Source: Archivesica marissinica (lineage: Eukaryota > Mollusca > Bivalvia > Venerida > Vesicomyidae). From it: a stretch of DNA of 64,000 nucleotides. The translations under genes were made by a program, and so were the position numbers. The first letter of the stretch is position 1, and each line of letters starts with the position of its first letter. Below, in pieces: positions 38,035 through 49,400 of the stretch. The DNA lies in NCBI GenBank assembly GCA_014843695.1, contig CM026403.1:43245516-43309515 (forward strand). Direction: 5' to 3'. The notes under the pieces were generated by a model, which did no database searches, was not told the origin of the DNA, and was given only the letters and a program-made list of their open reading frames with translations.

Positions 38035-38470
38035 ATTAATATCATTTCTTTTACTTGTTGCTAAATAAATATATTTAGCTAAATTGACAAGTTTGTTTTT
38101 TGGTGTTGAATTCTTGAGTGTTCTAAACTTATTAATGGTTGGCCATGAACAATACTATCTAGGTAAATATGTATTTCTGATATCATTATAATAAGGACAA
38201 ACTAATAAGAAATGATATTCTGATTCTACTTGATGCATGTTACATTTTGAGCATAATTTTAAATTTCTTTCAATGTTTCAACATCTTCATTTTTCTATTG
38301 CCAATTTATGGGCTGAACATCGAAATCTAGATAATGTAGTCCGATGTTTCACATTATCAACACAAATATTTTTCTTGCGTGAATTCAGTCTTAAATATAC
38401 TATAACATTCCAATGTAGAAAAGGAACTTAATTGTGTGCACCATTGCTGTAGATATTGGTAATATATTCT
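38035..38470 (-). pseudogene. LINE C-terminal fragment (copy 2)
   Basis: Counterpart of 28758-29200 with the same stops and the same CSKCNMHQVE knuckle region. Confidence 0.6.
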
Positions 38471-39527
38471 TTGCTATAATACAATTTAATTGCAACTGCT
38501 CTCAAGGATATGAACACAACAAACACAATGGATGATCTATCAACAGAATTATATAAAATGTTCTGGTCATAAATTCTTAATTAATACTTTAAATTATCCT
38601 TTAGAAAATAATGATTTGTCTGAATTTCAAAAATATATCACTTCTTCTTAATCATTATCACATCTTAATTTCGACTATAGGGTCTGTTTCCAAATACAGC
38701 ACACAATATGCAGGCTTCATGCCAAGTTTAATAAAAAACCAAAGGAGTTTTTAGAGAGGAAGCACGGGCACACTGTCTGAACCAACTACAACGGGATTAC
38801 TGATGCTTCGTGCAAAGTTTGGTAAATGCATCACAAGGGGCTTGGTGATGAAGCGTTGTGTATAATTATGTTCAATATGCCTTAAATCAGAAATTAATCA
38901 TCTACTCCGAACGGCATTGCAACAATCAGACATAATAATAATTGCTTCCTCTCAATCATGGTGAAATTACAAGCGTTTTAGATAGACGAAGTGTGGATAA
39001 GGTCAAATTTGACAGACAGACATACACACATATTTTCAATGGTTCGTAAATCTGCAAACAAATCCACAAAAGGCATCCGTAAATCCATAAAGAAACATCC
39101 AAACGGAACTGGATTATAATATGCAGAGATATACATCATACTGATGCTTCATGCTAACTTTGGTGAAAACCCAACCAGGCATTTTGGAGATGAAGAGCAG
39201 ATGAGCTTTGTGTTATAGATATGTTCAAAGGGCCGCAAATCCGCCAAGAAAGTATACATATGGAATGAGATTATAATGTGTACATATGTCTGCCAAGTGT
39301 TGTGAACATTCAACAAGAGGTTTTGGAGAGGAAGCGAGGAAAATGTAAAATTGGATCGACGGACAGATAGACAGATGACAAAGACAATATATCTCCCCCA
39401 TCAAAAATGATATGCTACAAATAAGTTGTATCACTTGTTAACTGTTACAATCTTTACTAGGACAAATTACTGTTTTCGCATTTCCAAAACGTATAATATC
39501 CATTGAACTGTATAATCCTAATTATTT

Positions 39528-39768
39528 TTATTTATACAAATTTATTTTAGCTCGATTGCGAAACAAGTTATTTCAATTTATATTAATCACTCTTGAGACC
39601 TCATTCCTGATGGAATCCATCGCCACGAGGGAGAGAGAAGAGGCAATGTGGAATTTAAATGCCTTGCCTAAGGGCACAATCGTAACGGCTCCAGCGGGGC
39701 TCGAACTTCGGACCTTTCGCACCTGAAGCGAAGGCGCATCCACTGCGCTATCACGACTTCCACTTCCA
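39528..39768 (-). mobile_element. SINE family A (copy 2 of the duplication)
   Basis: Same insertion as 30165-30405, with GCGGGGCTCGAAC in place of GCGGGCTCGAAC and other small differences. Confidence 0.85.
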
Positions 39769-39846
39769 TAATCATAATTGCCAAGCAAGTAAAGAAATCA
39801 AACAAGTGATGTAAACATATCTATATTATGATAGCTACACTATCCA

Positions 39847-39994
39847 GGCCTCGAGGTTATAAAACTTTTCTCAAATCTCAAAACTCAGTCTTAAGAGTGT
39901 GATTGGTTCAGCTGACAGTAACACTCAGAATCAACCAATCAGATCATTTGAGCTTGAGTTTGCGATCTGAGAAAAGTTTTATAACCTCGGGGCC
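39847..39994. mobile_element. Fold-back MITE (copy 2 of the duplication)
   Basis: Same as 30485-30632; its left arm GGCCTCGAGGTTATAAAACT pairs better with the right arm than in copy 1. Confidence 0.75.
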
Positions 39995-40250
39995 ACGGAG
40001 TAAATAATTCAATAATATGGTCATGACAAGTTAAATATGCTATACATAGCAGGATCTGTTTGACTTAGGTTCCTATAAATAATATTAACAATAGCATTTT
40101 TTCATCGTTTCATCGAGGTATGAAATGTCAGTGTTTACACCTAATGTGTTAATAAAAATCTTCGGCTGATACCTCGATGAATATTCTATTGTTCTAACTA
40201 CAAATACATTTTATATCTTTTTATTCGTTAGCATTTCCATATGGTACATA

Positions 40251-40524
40251 ATCCCTTACACTGTACTTATTATTTAAGTATATTTAACGTCGCTACCTGC
40301 TCCCAATTTGAGTGATGGATAGTTTACTTGCCAACACCTTTTCTGGGCAGGATCTATCGGTTAAAAAGTACTTCAACGTGCTCTGTACGCCAACCTCCGT
40401 AAGAAATGCCCACTGTTACGAATAATGAGACAAGGTCTGAGCGAGGTTCGAACCTGTGACCATCAGTGATGATATGTTACAGTGGTATGCACGCTAGTGA
40501 CATTACCCACTCGACCACGTTGTA
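40251..40524 (-). mobile_element. tRNA-derived SINE family F, present only in copy 2
   Basis: On the minus strand: TACAACGTGGTCGAGTGGGT then AATGTCACTAGCGTGC (A box with a long D-arm) and CACAGGTTCGAACCTCGC (B box), then an about 180-bp body. Copy 1 has only CTCCGTA at this point (30947-30953), between the same flanks GGTACATA and GCGTTACTATTTTC. A clean target duplication is not evident. Confidence 0.75.
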
Positions 40525-40784
40525 AGCGTTACTATTTTCGTTTAAATACAGTGCGATCATATGGGCTGAATCAGCCAATCAGAATCGCGGCATTGCAAGA
40601 AGTTGTTATTATTTACAAAATAACGGGTAAAGATGTATGCAAATATATTATATATAAATATGGAGGTGACTTTGTTTTTAAACAAATGTTAGCAGCAATG
40701 ACACGACGATTTCGACATATAATTACAGCTTTTAAACAGTATTGTCATTGAGAGTACTTAATAACAATACTATACACGTTCGAC

Positions 40785-41114
40785 TTATGCAACGCCTTTG
40801 AATAACTTCATTTTTGAAGATTAAATATTTATGCAAAATTTAAATTATAAACTAGATTTTCTAGATTGAGTAATGAAACTATTGTATTTCGATCAATTCT
40901 ACCAAAATCCGATCGGTTGTTAGTGAGAAAAGATCGTTGAAGAATTTGTGTTATTTTTAGACTGTGACCATCTTTTATTCGCGACAATCTCCATTTTAAC
41001 AAATCCCAATCTATCATATAACAACGACTCTTTTATCCTTCGGCAACCATCTTGGATGGCAACATCATTGAGTATGACAAAAAGTGCACCAGAACGATCC
41101 GCATTTAGTTTATA
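40785..41114. other. Unassigned DNA
   Basis: 62-codon minus frame at 40829-41017 has no motif. Phrases like CCAAAATCCGATCGGTTGTT and CTCCATTTTAACAA are shared with 41330-41480 and suggest a decayed repeat. Confidence 0.4.
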
Positions 41115-41222
41115 TAATTGTTCTTAGCTCGATTGCGAAACAAGTTACTACAACAGGACGCGAATTCCGAGCCTTTCGCACCGGAAGCTAACCCACTACC
41201 ACTGAGATATCACGACTTCCAC
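41115..41222 (-). mobile_element. SINE family A, internally deleted copy
   Basis: Keeps the 3' end (TTAGCTCGATTGCGAAACAA) and the tRNA head (GTGGAAGTCGTGATATCTCA ...), but lacks the middle. The A box is mutated. Confidence 0.6.
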
Positions 41223-42736
41223 ATCCCCTTAGATTTGATATATGACATGACCATATTTGGTCAAATTTACGTCAAATGTAAATGTGACCCTATTTGACGA
41301 CCGGGTCACGCCCATGTTTGATCCCGTGGTCACCATTTTAACAAGTTTGAAAGAGCATTGAACAGCGATCATTCCTACCAAGATTCGTCAAAATCTGGCT
41401 GGCAGTTCGTGAGGAGATTTTTAAATAATCTGCTATTTTTAGATGGCGGTCGTCTTCAATTACGCAATGGCGTAATTTTAACAATTATGTAATCTCTCAC
41501 CTACCCAAGTACCATGCCCATAAATGGTGACTATATACACAATGGTTACTGAGTATACGAGGTTTGAAAATGTTCATGGACGACGACGACGGCTGGACGT
41601 ATAGACACATTGCGGTAACAATAGCTCACATGACCTTAGTACTTGTGGGGTAATACCAAATACATATACATAAATCCCAGTTATGCATGCCGTTTAGATA
41701 TATAAAATACATACATATGGAAGAAAGACAACTAGTACATTAATTGATTGTAACTGAGAAGGGTTAGTTAAGTTGACAACACTTTTCACCCGCATATTCT
41801 GTTTTAAATAAACAGTATGATCGTAGTTTATTTCGGCCTCGAAATATTGCCAATTAGATTCCTTCTAGTTATTATTAAATAATGTCGTGTGATTATTCGT
41901 CATTAATTCTTTCCAGAAATGAATGTGCAGCAATGGAGACACTAATTACACAGAACTAATACAAGCTATTCATACATGCATTATTAGCTTTAGCATACGC
42001 CCTGCCCAAAGCTGAGTAAAAAATAATGTTGTTTGCAAAAACAACATATGTTCATAACCAAGTAACAAATATATGTTTGACGGTTATTTACACACAATCA
42101 GAAAAGCATGATATATCGTACATGTGCAACAATAAGTTAGTACTAGTATACTAATGGAATATAAAATATTAATTACGAAACTAAAAGGTAATACTAATCT
42201 ACACTAATGAGTTTAGTAAATCACACTATTACACCATTACATTACACACTACAATTTCCCTATTCACAGTATCAAGATATATACTTTATTAACTACACCT
42301 ATCTAAAAGTGATATTCGGACTCAACAACTTGCATAACATGCAATTCGGTTGTTTAATGTTGGTAACGATATGTAAGGCAGCCGAGCCCAATGCAGTTAC
42401 CCCATGTAGATGGAACTGTGTCATTATTAAACATACATTAAATAAAACATGGGGAAATATGAGAAGGTTACTCCAACCGGTGTCCACTTTATTGGATTTG
42501 TTTATAAAATCAAAATATAAAAATCAATTGCATTCCTCCAAAACAAACAAGACACTTTTAATGTACAATAAAAACAGTTGCTATATCGACCCTTTCAACA
42601 TGTCTATTAAATATATATGTATATGCAAACATGTGTTTATTCTGTTGATTTTACTATCATTTTATAGTTCGATTTGTACTACTATATGTATGTTGAAAGA
42701 GAAATAATATAGTAAATACAACAGTTATCTTATAGG
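41223..42736. other. Unassigned AT-rich DNA with a decayed repeat
   Basis: 41330-41640 ends GACGACGACGACGGCTGGAC then CATTGCGGTAACAATAGCTC, a repeat end seen widely in molluscs. The 166-codon open frame at 42207-42707 has no recognisable domain and is not called. Confidence 0.4.
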
Positions 42737-44770
42737 GACAGTCTCTTTCCTAATGGAATTCTCTGTCCTAATGGACTCTATTTCCTAATGGACAGTCTAT
42801 TTCCTAATGGACACTCTATTTCCTAATGGTCTCTCTATTTCCTAATGGACTGTCTATTTCCTAATGGACTCTATTTTCTAATGGACTGTCTATTTCCTAA
42901 TGGACAGTATATTTCCTAATGGACAGTATATTTCCTAATGGACAGCAGTCTATGTCCTAATGGACTGTCTATTTCCTAATGGGCAGCAGTCTATTTCCTA
43001 ATGGACTGTCTATTTCCCAATGGACAGCAGTCTATTTCCTAATGGACAGCAGTCTATTTCCTAATGGACATATGCCCTATTGAACTGTATATTTCCTAAT
43101 GAAAGTCTCTTCCCTAATTAACTGTCTATTTCATAATAAATATTCTATTTCCTAATGGACATTATATTTCCTAATTGAATTCTATTTCCTAATGGACAGT
43201 CTATTGCCTAATGGACCGTCTATTGCCTAATGGAATTATATTTCCTAATGGACCGTCTATTTCCAAATGGACAGGATATTTCCTAATGAACAGTATATAC
43301 CTAATGAACAGTCTATTTTCTAATGGAGTCTATTTCCGAATGAATATTCTCTTTCCCAATGGACCGTCTATTTCCGAATGGACATTATATTTCCTAATGG
43401 ACATTATATTTCCTAATGGATATTATATTTCCTTATGGACAGTATATTTCCTAAGGGACAGTATATTTCCTTATGGACAGTATATTTCCCAATGGACAGT
43501 CTATTTCCTAATGGACAGTATATTTCCTAATGGACTGTATATTTCCTTATGGACATTATATTTCCTAAGGGACAGTATATTTCCTAATGGACAGTATATT
43601 TCCTTATGGACAGTATATTTCCTAATGGACAGTATATTTCCTTATGGACAGTATATTTCCTAAGGGACAGTATATTTCCTAAGGGACAGTATATTTCCTA
43701 AGGGACAGTATATTTCCGAATGGACATTCCCTTTCCCAATGGACCGTCTATTTCCCAATGGACATTCTATTTCCCAATGAACTGTCTATTTCCCAATGGA
43801 CATTATATTTCCCAATGGACCGTCTATTTCCTAATGGACATTATATTTCTAAGGGACATTATATTTCCTAATGGACATTATATTTCCGAATGGACATTAT
43901 ATTTCCTAAGGGACATTATATTTCCTAATGGACATTATATTTCCTAATTGACAGTCTATTTCCTAATGGACATTCTATTTCCTAATGAACAGTCTATTGT
44001 CTAAGGGACATTCTATTTTCTAAGGGACAGTCTATTGTCTAAGGGACAGTCTATTTCCGAATGGACAGTTTATTTCCTAATGAACAGTCTATTTTCTAAG
44101 GTACAGTCTATTTTCTAAGGGACAGTCTATTTTCTAAGGGACAGTCTATTTTCTAATGGACAGTCTATTTCCTAATGAACAGTCTATTTTCTAAGGGACA
44201 GTCTATTTTCTAAGGGACAGTCTATTTTCTAAGGGACATTATATTTCCTAAGGGACATTATATTTCCTAAGGGACATTATATTTCCTAATGAACAGTCTA
44301 TTTCCGAAAGGACAGTATATTTCCTAATGAACTGTCTATTTCCAAATGGACATTCTATTTCCTAATGAACAGTCTATTGTCTAAGGGACAGTCTATTTTC
44401 TAAGGGACAGTCTATTTTCTAAGGGACAGTCTATTTCCGAATGGACAGTTTATTTCCTAATGAACAGTCTATTTTCTAAGGTACAGTCTATTTTCTAATG
44501 GACAGTCTATTTTCTAAGGGACAATCTATTTTCTAATGGACAGTCTATTTCCTAATGAACTGTCTATTTCCAAATGGACATTCTATTTCCTAATGAACAG
44601 TCTATTGTCTAAGGGACAGTCTATTTTCTAAGGGACAGTCTATTTTCTAAGGGACAGTCTATTTCCGAATGGACAGTTTATTTCCTAATGAACAGTCTAT
44701 TTTCTAAGGTACAGTCTATTTTCTAATGGACAGTCTATTTTCTAAGGGACAGTCTATTTTCTAAGGAACA
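42737..44770 (+). repeat. 19-bp satellite, about 107 units
   Basis: Unit CTATTTCCTAATGGACAGT with variants AAGGGACAGT, GAACAGT, TTCCGAATGG, GACATTATA. From about 44330 a 12-unit block of 228 bp is repeated (44341 and 44569 start TCCAAATGGACATTC). Open frames at 43211-43947 (FPNGQYIS-type repeats) are translations of the array. Confidence 0.95.
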
Positions 44771-45615
44771 TTGCTTCAGATACCAGATCATTTCGGCCTA
44801 GTCGATATTTGGTTAAACTAACAGTTATTATTACTGTCGAATATAATATATAAATGCATGTATGAATATTATTAATAATTATTAAAATAAACTGCCGGTG
44901 TTATTCTGGTATTTTATCCTAAATTAAATACGACAACGTGTAAGATGTGAAATAGATCATGATGCAATATCACAGGGACGATGCTAATACTTAGTTTATT
45001 TGTCCACGTAGCACAGGACATCACAGCCGGGCACGATTGACTATGTATGAATGTGTGTTCTAATCATCAGCGAGGCCAACCAGTGGGTAACAAAAGACTA
45101 TGAAACAACAAGCTATCGTGGTGTTAAAAAGCTTAGAGCAACAGGTCGACTGATTTAAATATGTTTAAAGTAGCAATTCCTATCTACATGTATGTACAAT
45201 ATTGATAATATAGTGACTCCTTGTATATGGTTTCGCTGTGACCTCTAATGCAAGTCTAAGTATGTGGATACAGTGTGGATATCGGATGATAATAATTCAG
45301 GTGTCTCAACATTACCCATATGTAATTATTTCCCTGTTGACACCAGCTCCTCACACGTGGTATTCTGTAGCATGCTTATTTTACTGTGGATAGCAGGTAG
45401 TCGGATAAGTTTATCAGATGTATATTGTACCGGTATATTCATATTATGTCAACGCATGTGTTGCACTTGTTTCACATAAGAGTACGTACGAGGTAATATT
45501 ACAAGTATATTAGTAATAAATAGCTACTTGTTTCCTTTGTCATTCTTCACTATTGTATGAAATTACTAGTATTCTTAGTTATTACACCATGTTCGTCCAA
45601 GAATAAAGTTATTGT
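44771..45615. other. Unassigned DNA 3' of the ROCO gene
   Basis: No coding signal seen. The 3' UTR of the minus-strand gene must start at 45615 and run left into this stretch; no clear polyadenylation signal is assigned. Confidence 0.4.
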
Positions 45616-45978
45616 TTAATGATTCATGTAACGGTACAGTGATATACTTAGAAGGTTGGTCCGGTTGGTATTCGCGCATGTGTGATCTTTCATCAGGTGT
45701 AGAGAACTCACCTCATCGACAATGTTCCTTATTTCGTTCCATTCAATGGTAATGTTCCGACACCGCTCCATTGCCTGTACCAATTTATCGATTGTACCCA
45801 AGTCTGACATTTTGTTGCGCCATAACCTCAACATGTAATATATTCTTAAGGATGGGCTATGTGGGTGAGCATCGGTAATATGTTTTTTTTCTACATGTGT
45901 AAGCCCCAGCTCATATCCCAGTAACTGCCAGCTAGAACCTATACATTGTGACAGCCTGCTCATCAGTTTGTCATTCAA
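45616..45978 (-). CDS. Death domain, in frame after the ROCO TAG
   Basis: Continues the same frame immediately after the TAG: LNDKLMSRLSQCIGSSWQLL, GYELGLTHVEKKHI, then YMLRLWRNKMSDLGTIDKLV and QAMERC, the six-helix pattern of a Death domain (conserved W after helix 1, 'LGL', and a second W before the last helices). It ends at TAA 45616-45618 after a 35-residue tail. It has no ATG in a suitable place (the apparent start is TTG). Death domains bind each other in apoptosis and innate immune signalling, so the intended product is Roc-COR-Death. Either the TAG is a mutation or error, or it is bypassed. Confidence 0.7.
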   Translation of the reverse strand: MNDKLMSRLSQCIGSSWQLLGYELGLTHVEKKHITDAHPHSPSLRIYYMLRLWRNKMSDLGTIDKLVQAMERCRNITIEWNEIRNIVDEVSSLHLMKDHTCANTNRTNLLSISLYRYMNH

Positions 45979-48407
45979 CTATATGCTTGGACATACCATT
46001 GATGTTTTGCTGTCTTGAAACCATTCAGTCTTCGCTGTATTCACACATATATCATGCTGGAGCAAATCGGGACATGGAATTATTTTGTCATCAACCAGTT
46101 CATCTATTGGCAGTATTCTGATGCTGCCTTTGGCACCATGCCTTTCATGATTGCATCTGAACATGATGGTGTATGGTTTCGCACAGTCCTCACTCTTACT
46201 ATGCAGTTTTCGGAATTCATGAGATATAACTGATTCTGAAAAACGCCGGAATTTATCTGCTTGCTCGCTATCAACATCTGGCGCACAACAAACATTAACA
46301 ACTCGCAGTTCGATGCAGTCAAGCTTCATCTCCGCTATGCCCACATGATCCGAGTTAAGTCTCACGATGCAAAGATCTTTGAACAGCAGAACCGCATTGC
46401 CGGTTTGCGCTATTGGCCACTTTCCTATTGCAGCAGCAATTAGGCGATGGTAGACGGTTTGTACTATTGGAGAGTTGACAAACCAAATCACAATGCGGAG
46501 CTTTGTCTGTTGCTTCCCTTGAAGAAATGGTATAACATCTGTGTTCTGTGTATTATCTCTCAACAGGCTTGGAACAACGTACCATCCTAGTCCTGTTGAT
46601 GCATGCTTAGTTTCATCATAGGATGCTGCTTCTGATATGATGTGATGTTTTGTAAGAAATGCGAGTAAGATGTCCTTGTGTTGGATGTACTTATCTTCGG
46701 ACTTTCCCCACTGCCTGTCAATCAAACATTTTTCAAGTCGTCCATCTCTTTGCAACCGCTGCCAGAGAGGTCGAATGTCAGGATCATTTGTACAAAATCG
46801 TTCACAGGTAATGATGGATTTGAAGGCATCGATCAGGTACTGTGGATCCAGTACGACAAACTCAGATATCGGTTCCTCGTCAAAGTAGACAAACGTTCCC
46901 TTACCATGGTGGTACCGAAGAAACAACTTAACTTGTTCTACTTCACCCAATGGAAATTCATTGTTTGCGTCATTTTCCAAGACTTGTTGTAAGGAAATGA
47001 CCTTCATCCATACTAGTGTTCGCAGTGACTTTTCCAGTTGAATCCACTTTGCTGGTATCATTACGTTCTTGGTGACGTCTTTCCCGACTTTGGCGATGGT
47101 TTCCCGTAGCTCCATAATAGCTTCATCCATTGTGTCATTATTATTAACAGCAAAATCATCCGGGTGAATATGCTTTAGTATAACAGTACCATCGAAAAGC
47201 TTTCGGACGTCATCGAAATACTTGTTGATGTACTTTTGTTTCATCTCTGCATTGCCTTTGATTTTGTCTTTGTGTGTGCCGACAAGAATAACCTTTGGTT
47301 CCAATCCATCCTCTGATCCCACAAATGAATGAATAGAATTCATCCAAAATCGAAGGAAATATTCCATGTCGTTGTCACTCGACTCTGACGGAAAGTCTGT
47401 AACAGTGACTGGCTTGTTCAGTGCTAAGGACAAATCAAAGACCACGAGATAAATTGCGCGTTTACTGTGAAAAATTGTATGCGTGGCATAGAATACAAAC
47501 TGACCTCCAAAATCCCAAATGTCAAAAACAGTCCGATTTGCCGTTAATGAACCAGATGACTTGTTTTCTCTTATTGCTTTTACAAAAGCGTCCTTTTCTT
47601 TCAGTGACAATACTGATGTCTTGTCGGCTATGATGCCATCACTTCCGGGCAACACATTAGCTTGTACTGATTCAGATGTTGTACTTGTATATCTATCTTT
47701 ATTTGCATTTATTTCCATTTCTCTCTGCCCGTTATCTTTATCCGTCGATATTGTTTGTCGCTTGGTTTCCTTTCTGAACGACGACTGCATGCTTTTGGGG
47801 TTGACGACACGCCAATGTCCAGGTTCAACTTTTGTATTCGCAACTGATACGAGCCGTTCAAAGATATTATCAGTCGAGTCATTGCTAGTTGCTTTTCTGA
47901 ATGACAACTTCCCATCCACTGTTCTATAGCATACAAAGCGGCCAATGTCTATGCCATTTGTGCTTTTGATGTCTTTCATTTCCATTCCTGTCATTTGTTT
48001 CATTAGCGATGTTTTACCTTGCTTGTAGTTCCCGACGATATTGACGCGTATTGAACAATCATTCTCCTCTCCCTCGCTTAATGCTTGTAAGTACAAGTCA
48101 GCAGCAAACGGGTCTTGCTGGAATTCCTCAAGAACTGAAATATTTTAAATGACACTCATTCTAATATATAATTAGATTTTGTTAGATATGAAATCAGTGA
48201 TGCGTTCACATAGATCAGAATGATGACATACACATATGTAGACATGACTTAATTTCAGAGTAAGGGGCGAATATGCTATTATATATTACTAAGGTGTCAA
48301 GCATGACAAAGTATGAATCATTGAATGCCATATGATAACAGATGATAAAATAATAATTGTAATGACTTACCTTTGGAGTCTGATGCAGTACCGACAGGAC
48401 GAGGCAA
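45979..48407 (-). CDS. ROCO family GTPase (Roc-COR), 5'-incomplete
   Basis: Two exons are visible. A 37-nt exon (48407-48371, after CTTTCTTCAG, donor AAAG|GTAAGT) joins across a 236-bp intron to a large exon starting at 48134 (acceptor ATATTTCAG), in frame. The joined reading runs LPRPVGTASDSKVLEEF and on. Numbering from the TTG codon at 48096: P-loop GNYKQGKTS at 22-30, switch II DFGGQ at 195-199, guanine-specificity THKD at 274-277, then a COR domain of about 300 residues (LDPQYLIDAFKSII, HKDILLAFLTKHHII, GWYVVPSLL). There is a Ser/Thr-rich insert between P-loop and switch II. ROCO proteins are large cytosolic GTPases that dimerise through COR; relatives include LRRK2, MFHAS1 and DAPK1. The first exon starts in phase 0, so N-terminal exons lie further right. 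The frame ends at TAG 45979-45981, directly followed in frame by a Death domain. Confidence 0.85.
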
Positions 48408-48787
48408 CTGAAGAAAGAACATACTGGTTAATTATTGTAGATAAATCAAGAAAATAATTATATCATTTCGATGTACCAGAATCATGTCTACTCTGTTTCA
48501 ATATATTAAACAGTTCTTCCATTGGTGATTAACGACTGCTGTGTGTTTTCTGGTAGATTAATCTAGTACTGGTATTGCATTGGTTGATTTTAATCAAGTG
48601 TATTCTATCTTAGTAGAATATGTCCATGTTGCTCAGGCTAATTTTATTTTCCGCATTTTCGACTATTTCTGATTCGATTGCAGTGTCATATTTTTGATGT
48701 CAAATAAATTAGAAATTAAATACACGAAGCTGACAACTAAATCTTTTCTTTATCCCATTCTAATACAATTATTAAACTTAGCAATAT
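48408..48787. other. Probable intron of the ROCO gene
   Basis: No exon recognised. The polypyrimidine tract GTTCTTTCTTCAG at 48408-48420 (minus) marks its 3' end; the donor is not located. Confidence 0.4.
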
Positions 48788-49400
48788 AGTCGAACTTCGT
48801 TGTCTCGAACTCGACGGGTCCTTTGAATAATGGTTTGAGTCATGGGAGGTTCGAGTCAAGGATAGTTGTGTGGGTTGACCCATAATATTGACAAATTAAT
48901 TTGTGTATTGGCATCTTACTGTTATATATTGGTATATGCAATACAAAATAAATTTTAAAAAAATACATCCAGTATATCCTTCGCTCGTGGTGTGATATGA
49001 TAGCATGCTATTTCGGTATAATTTCCGTTTTACATACTGTTTTCCGGTAGCCGACTTAGGTATCTCTATGTTGCCGGCTCCTTTGCTAAGTTGCTCAGCG
49101 TTAAGAACGGTATGATTTGGTTGTGACATGATTAATCAAGAATTGATGGAACTTTAAACCGAGGTCTCGTGTCGGTGCTTTACATCATGTACGTAAAAGA
49201 ACCAGAGGAGACTCTGGAATGGGTCTCTGTCTGTATCATTGCACTAACCTCCAAAATCTAAAATGACTAACCTCTTCAGGAGGCATCGCTCATATGGGAA
49301 CCGGTATCGACGATAAATAAACGTAAAACACAGACGACATGTTCGAGCCAATGGTGGTGTTCTTGATAACCGAGTTCGGGGTAAGGAAGTTCGACTGTAC
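48788..49400. mobile_element. Short TA-flanked DNA transposon (Tc1/mariner-pogo-like)
   Basis: Left end TAGTCGAACTTCGTTGTCTC (about 48788) and inverted right end GGAAGTTCGACTGTA (about 49400) share AGTCGAACTTC-TT and GAACTCG elements. The borders are TA. Such 'CAGTCGAAC' ends are typical of Tigger/pogo-like families. Interior has one 77-codon frame without transposase motifs, so the copy is non-autonomous. A SINE sits inside it. Confidence 0.55.
49148..49331 (+). mobile_element. SINE family B, 5'-truncated, nested
   Basis: Opposite in orientation to the other copies: ACTTTAAACCGAGGTCTCGT, AAAGAACCAGAGGAGACTCT, TCTTCAGGAGGCATCGCTCA and the 3' end GACGATAAATAAACGTAAAA. The tRNA head is absent. 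It lies inside the 48788-49400 transposon, so it is younger. Confidence 0.75.

Larger units (their letters stand above)
32232..40784 (+). repeat. Duplicated segment, copy 2
   Basis: Starts inside the TTAA MITE (matching 23845) with offset 8387 and runs to ACACGTTCGAC at 40784, the last bases before the gap in copy 1. It is about 1.2 kb longer, from longer minisatellites and an added SINE. Confidence 0.95.

Noticed and set aside
42207..42707. 166-codon frame on the plus strand
   Set aside because: No motif, AT-driven composition, no splice or homology clue; kept only as unassigned DNA.
43211..43947. FPNGQYIS repeat frames
   Set aside because: Translation of the 19-bp satellite; interrupted wherever a unit changes length.
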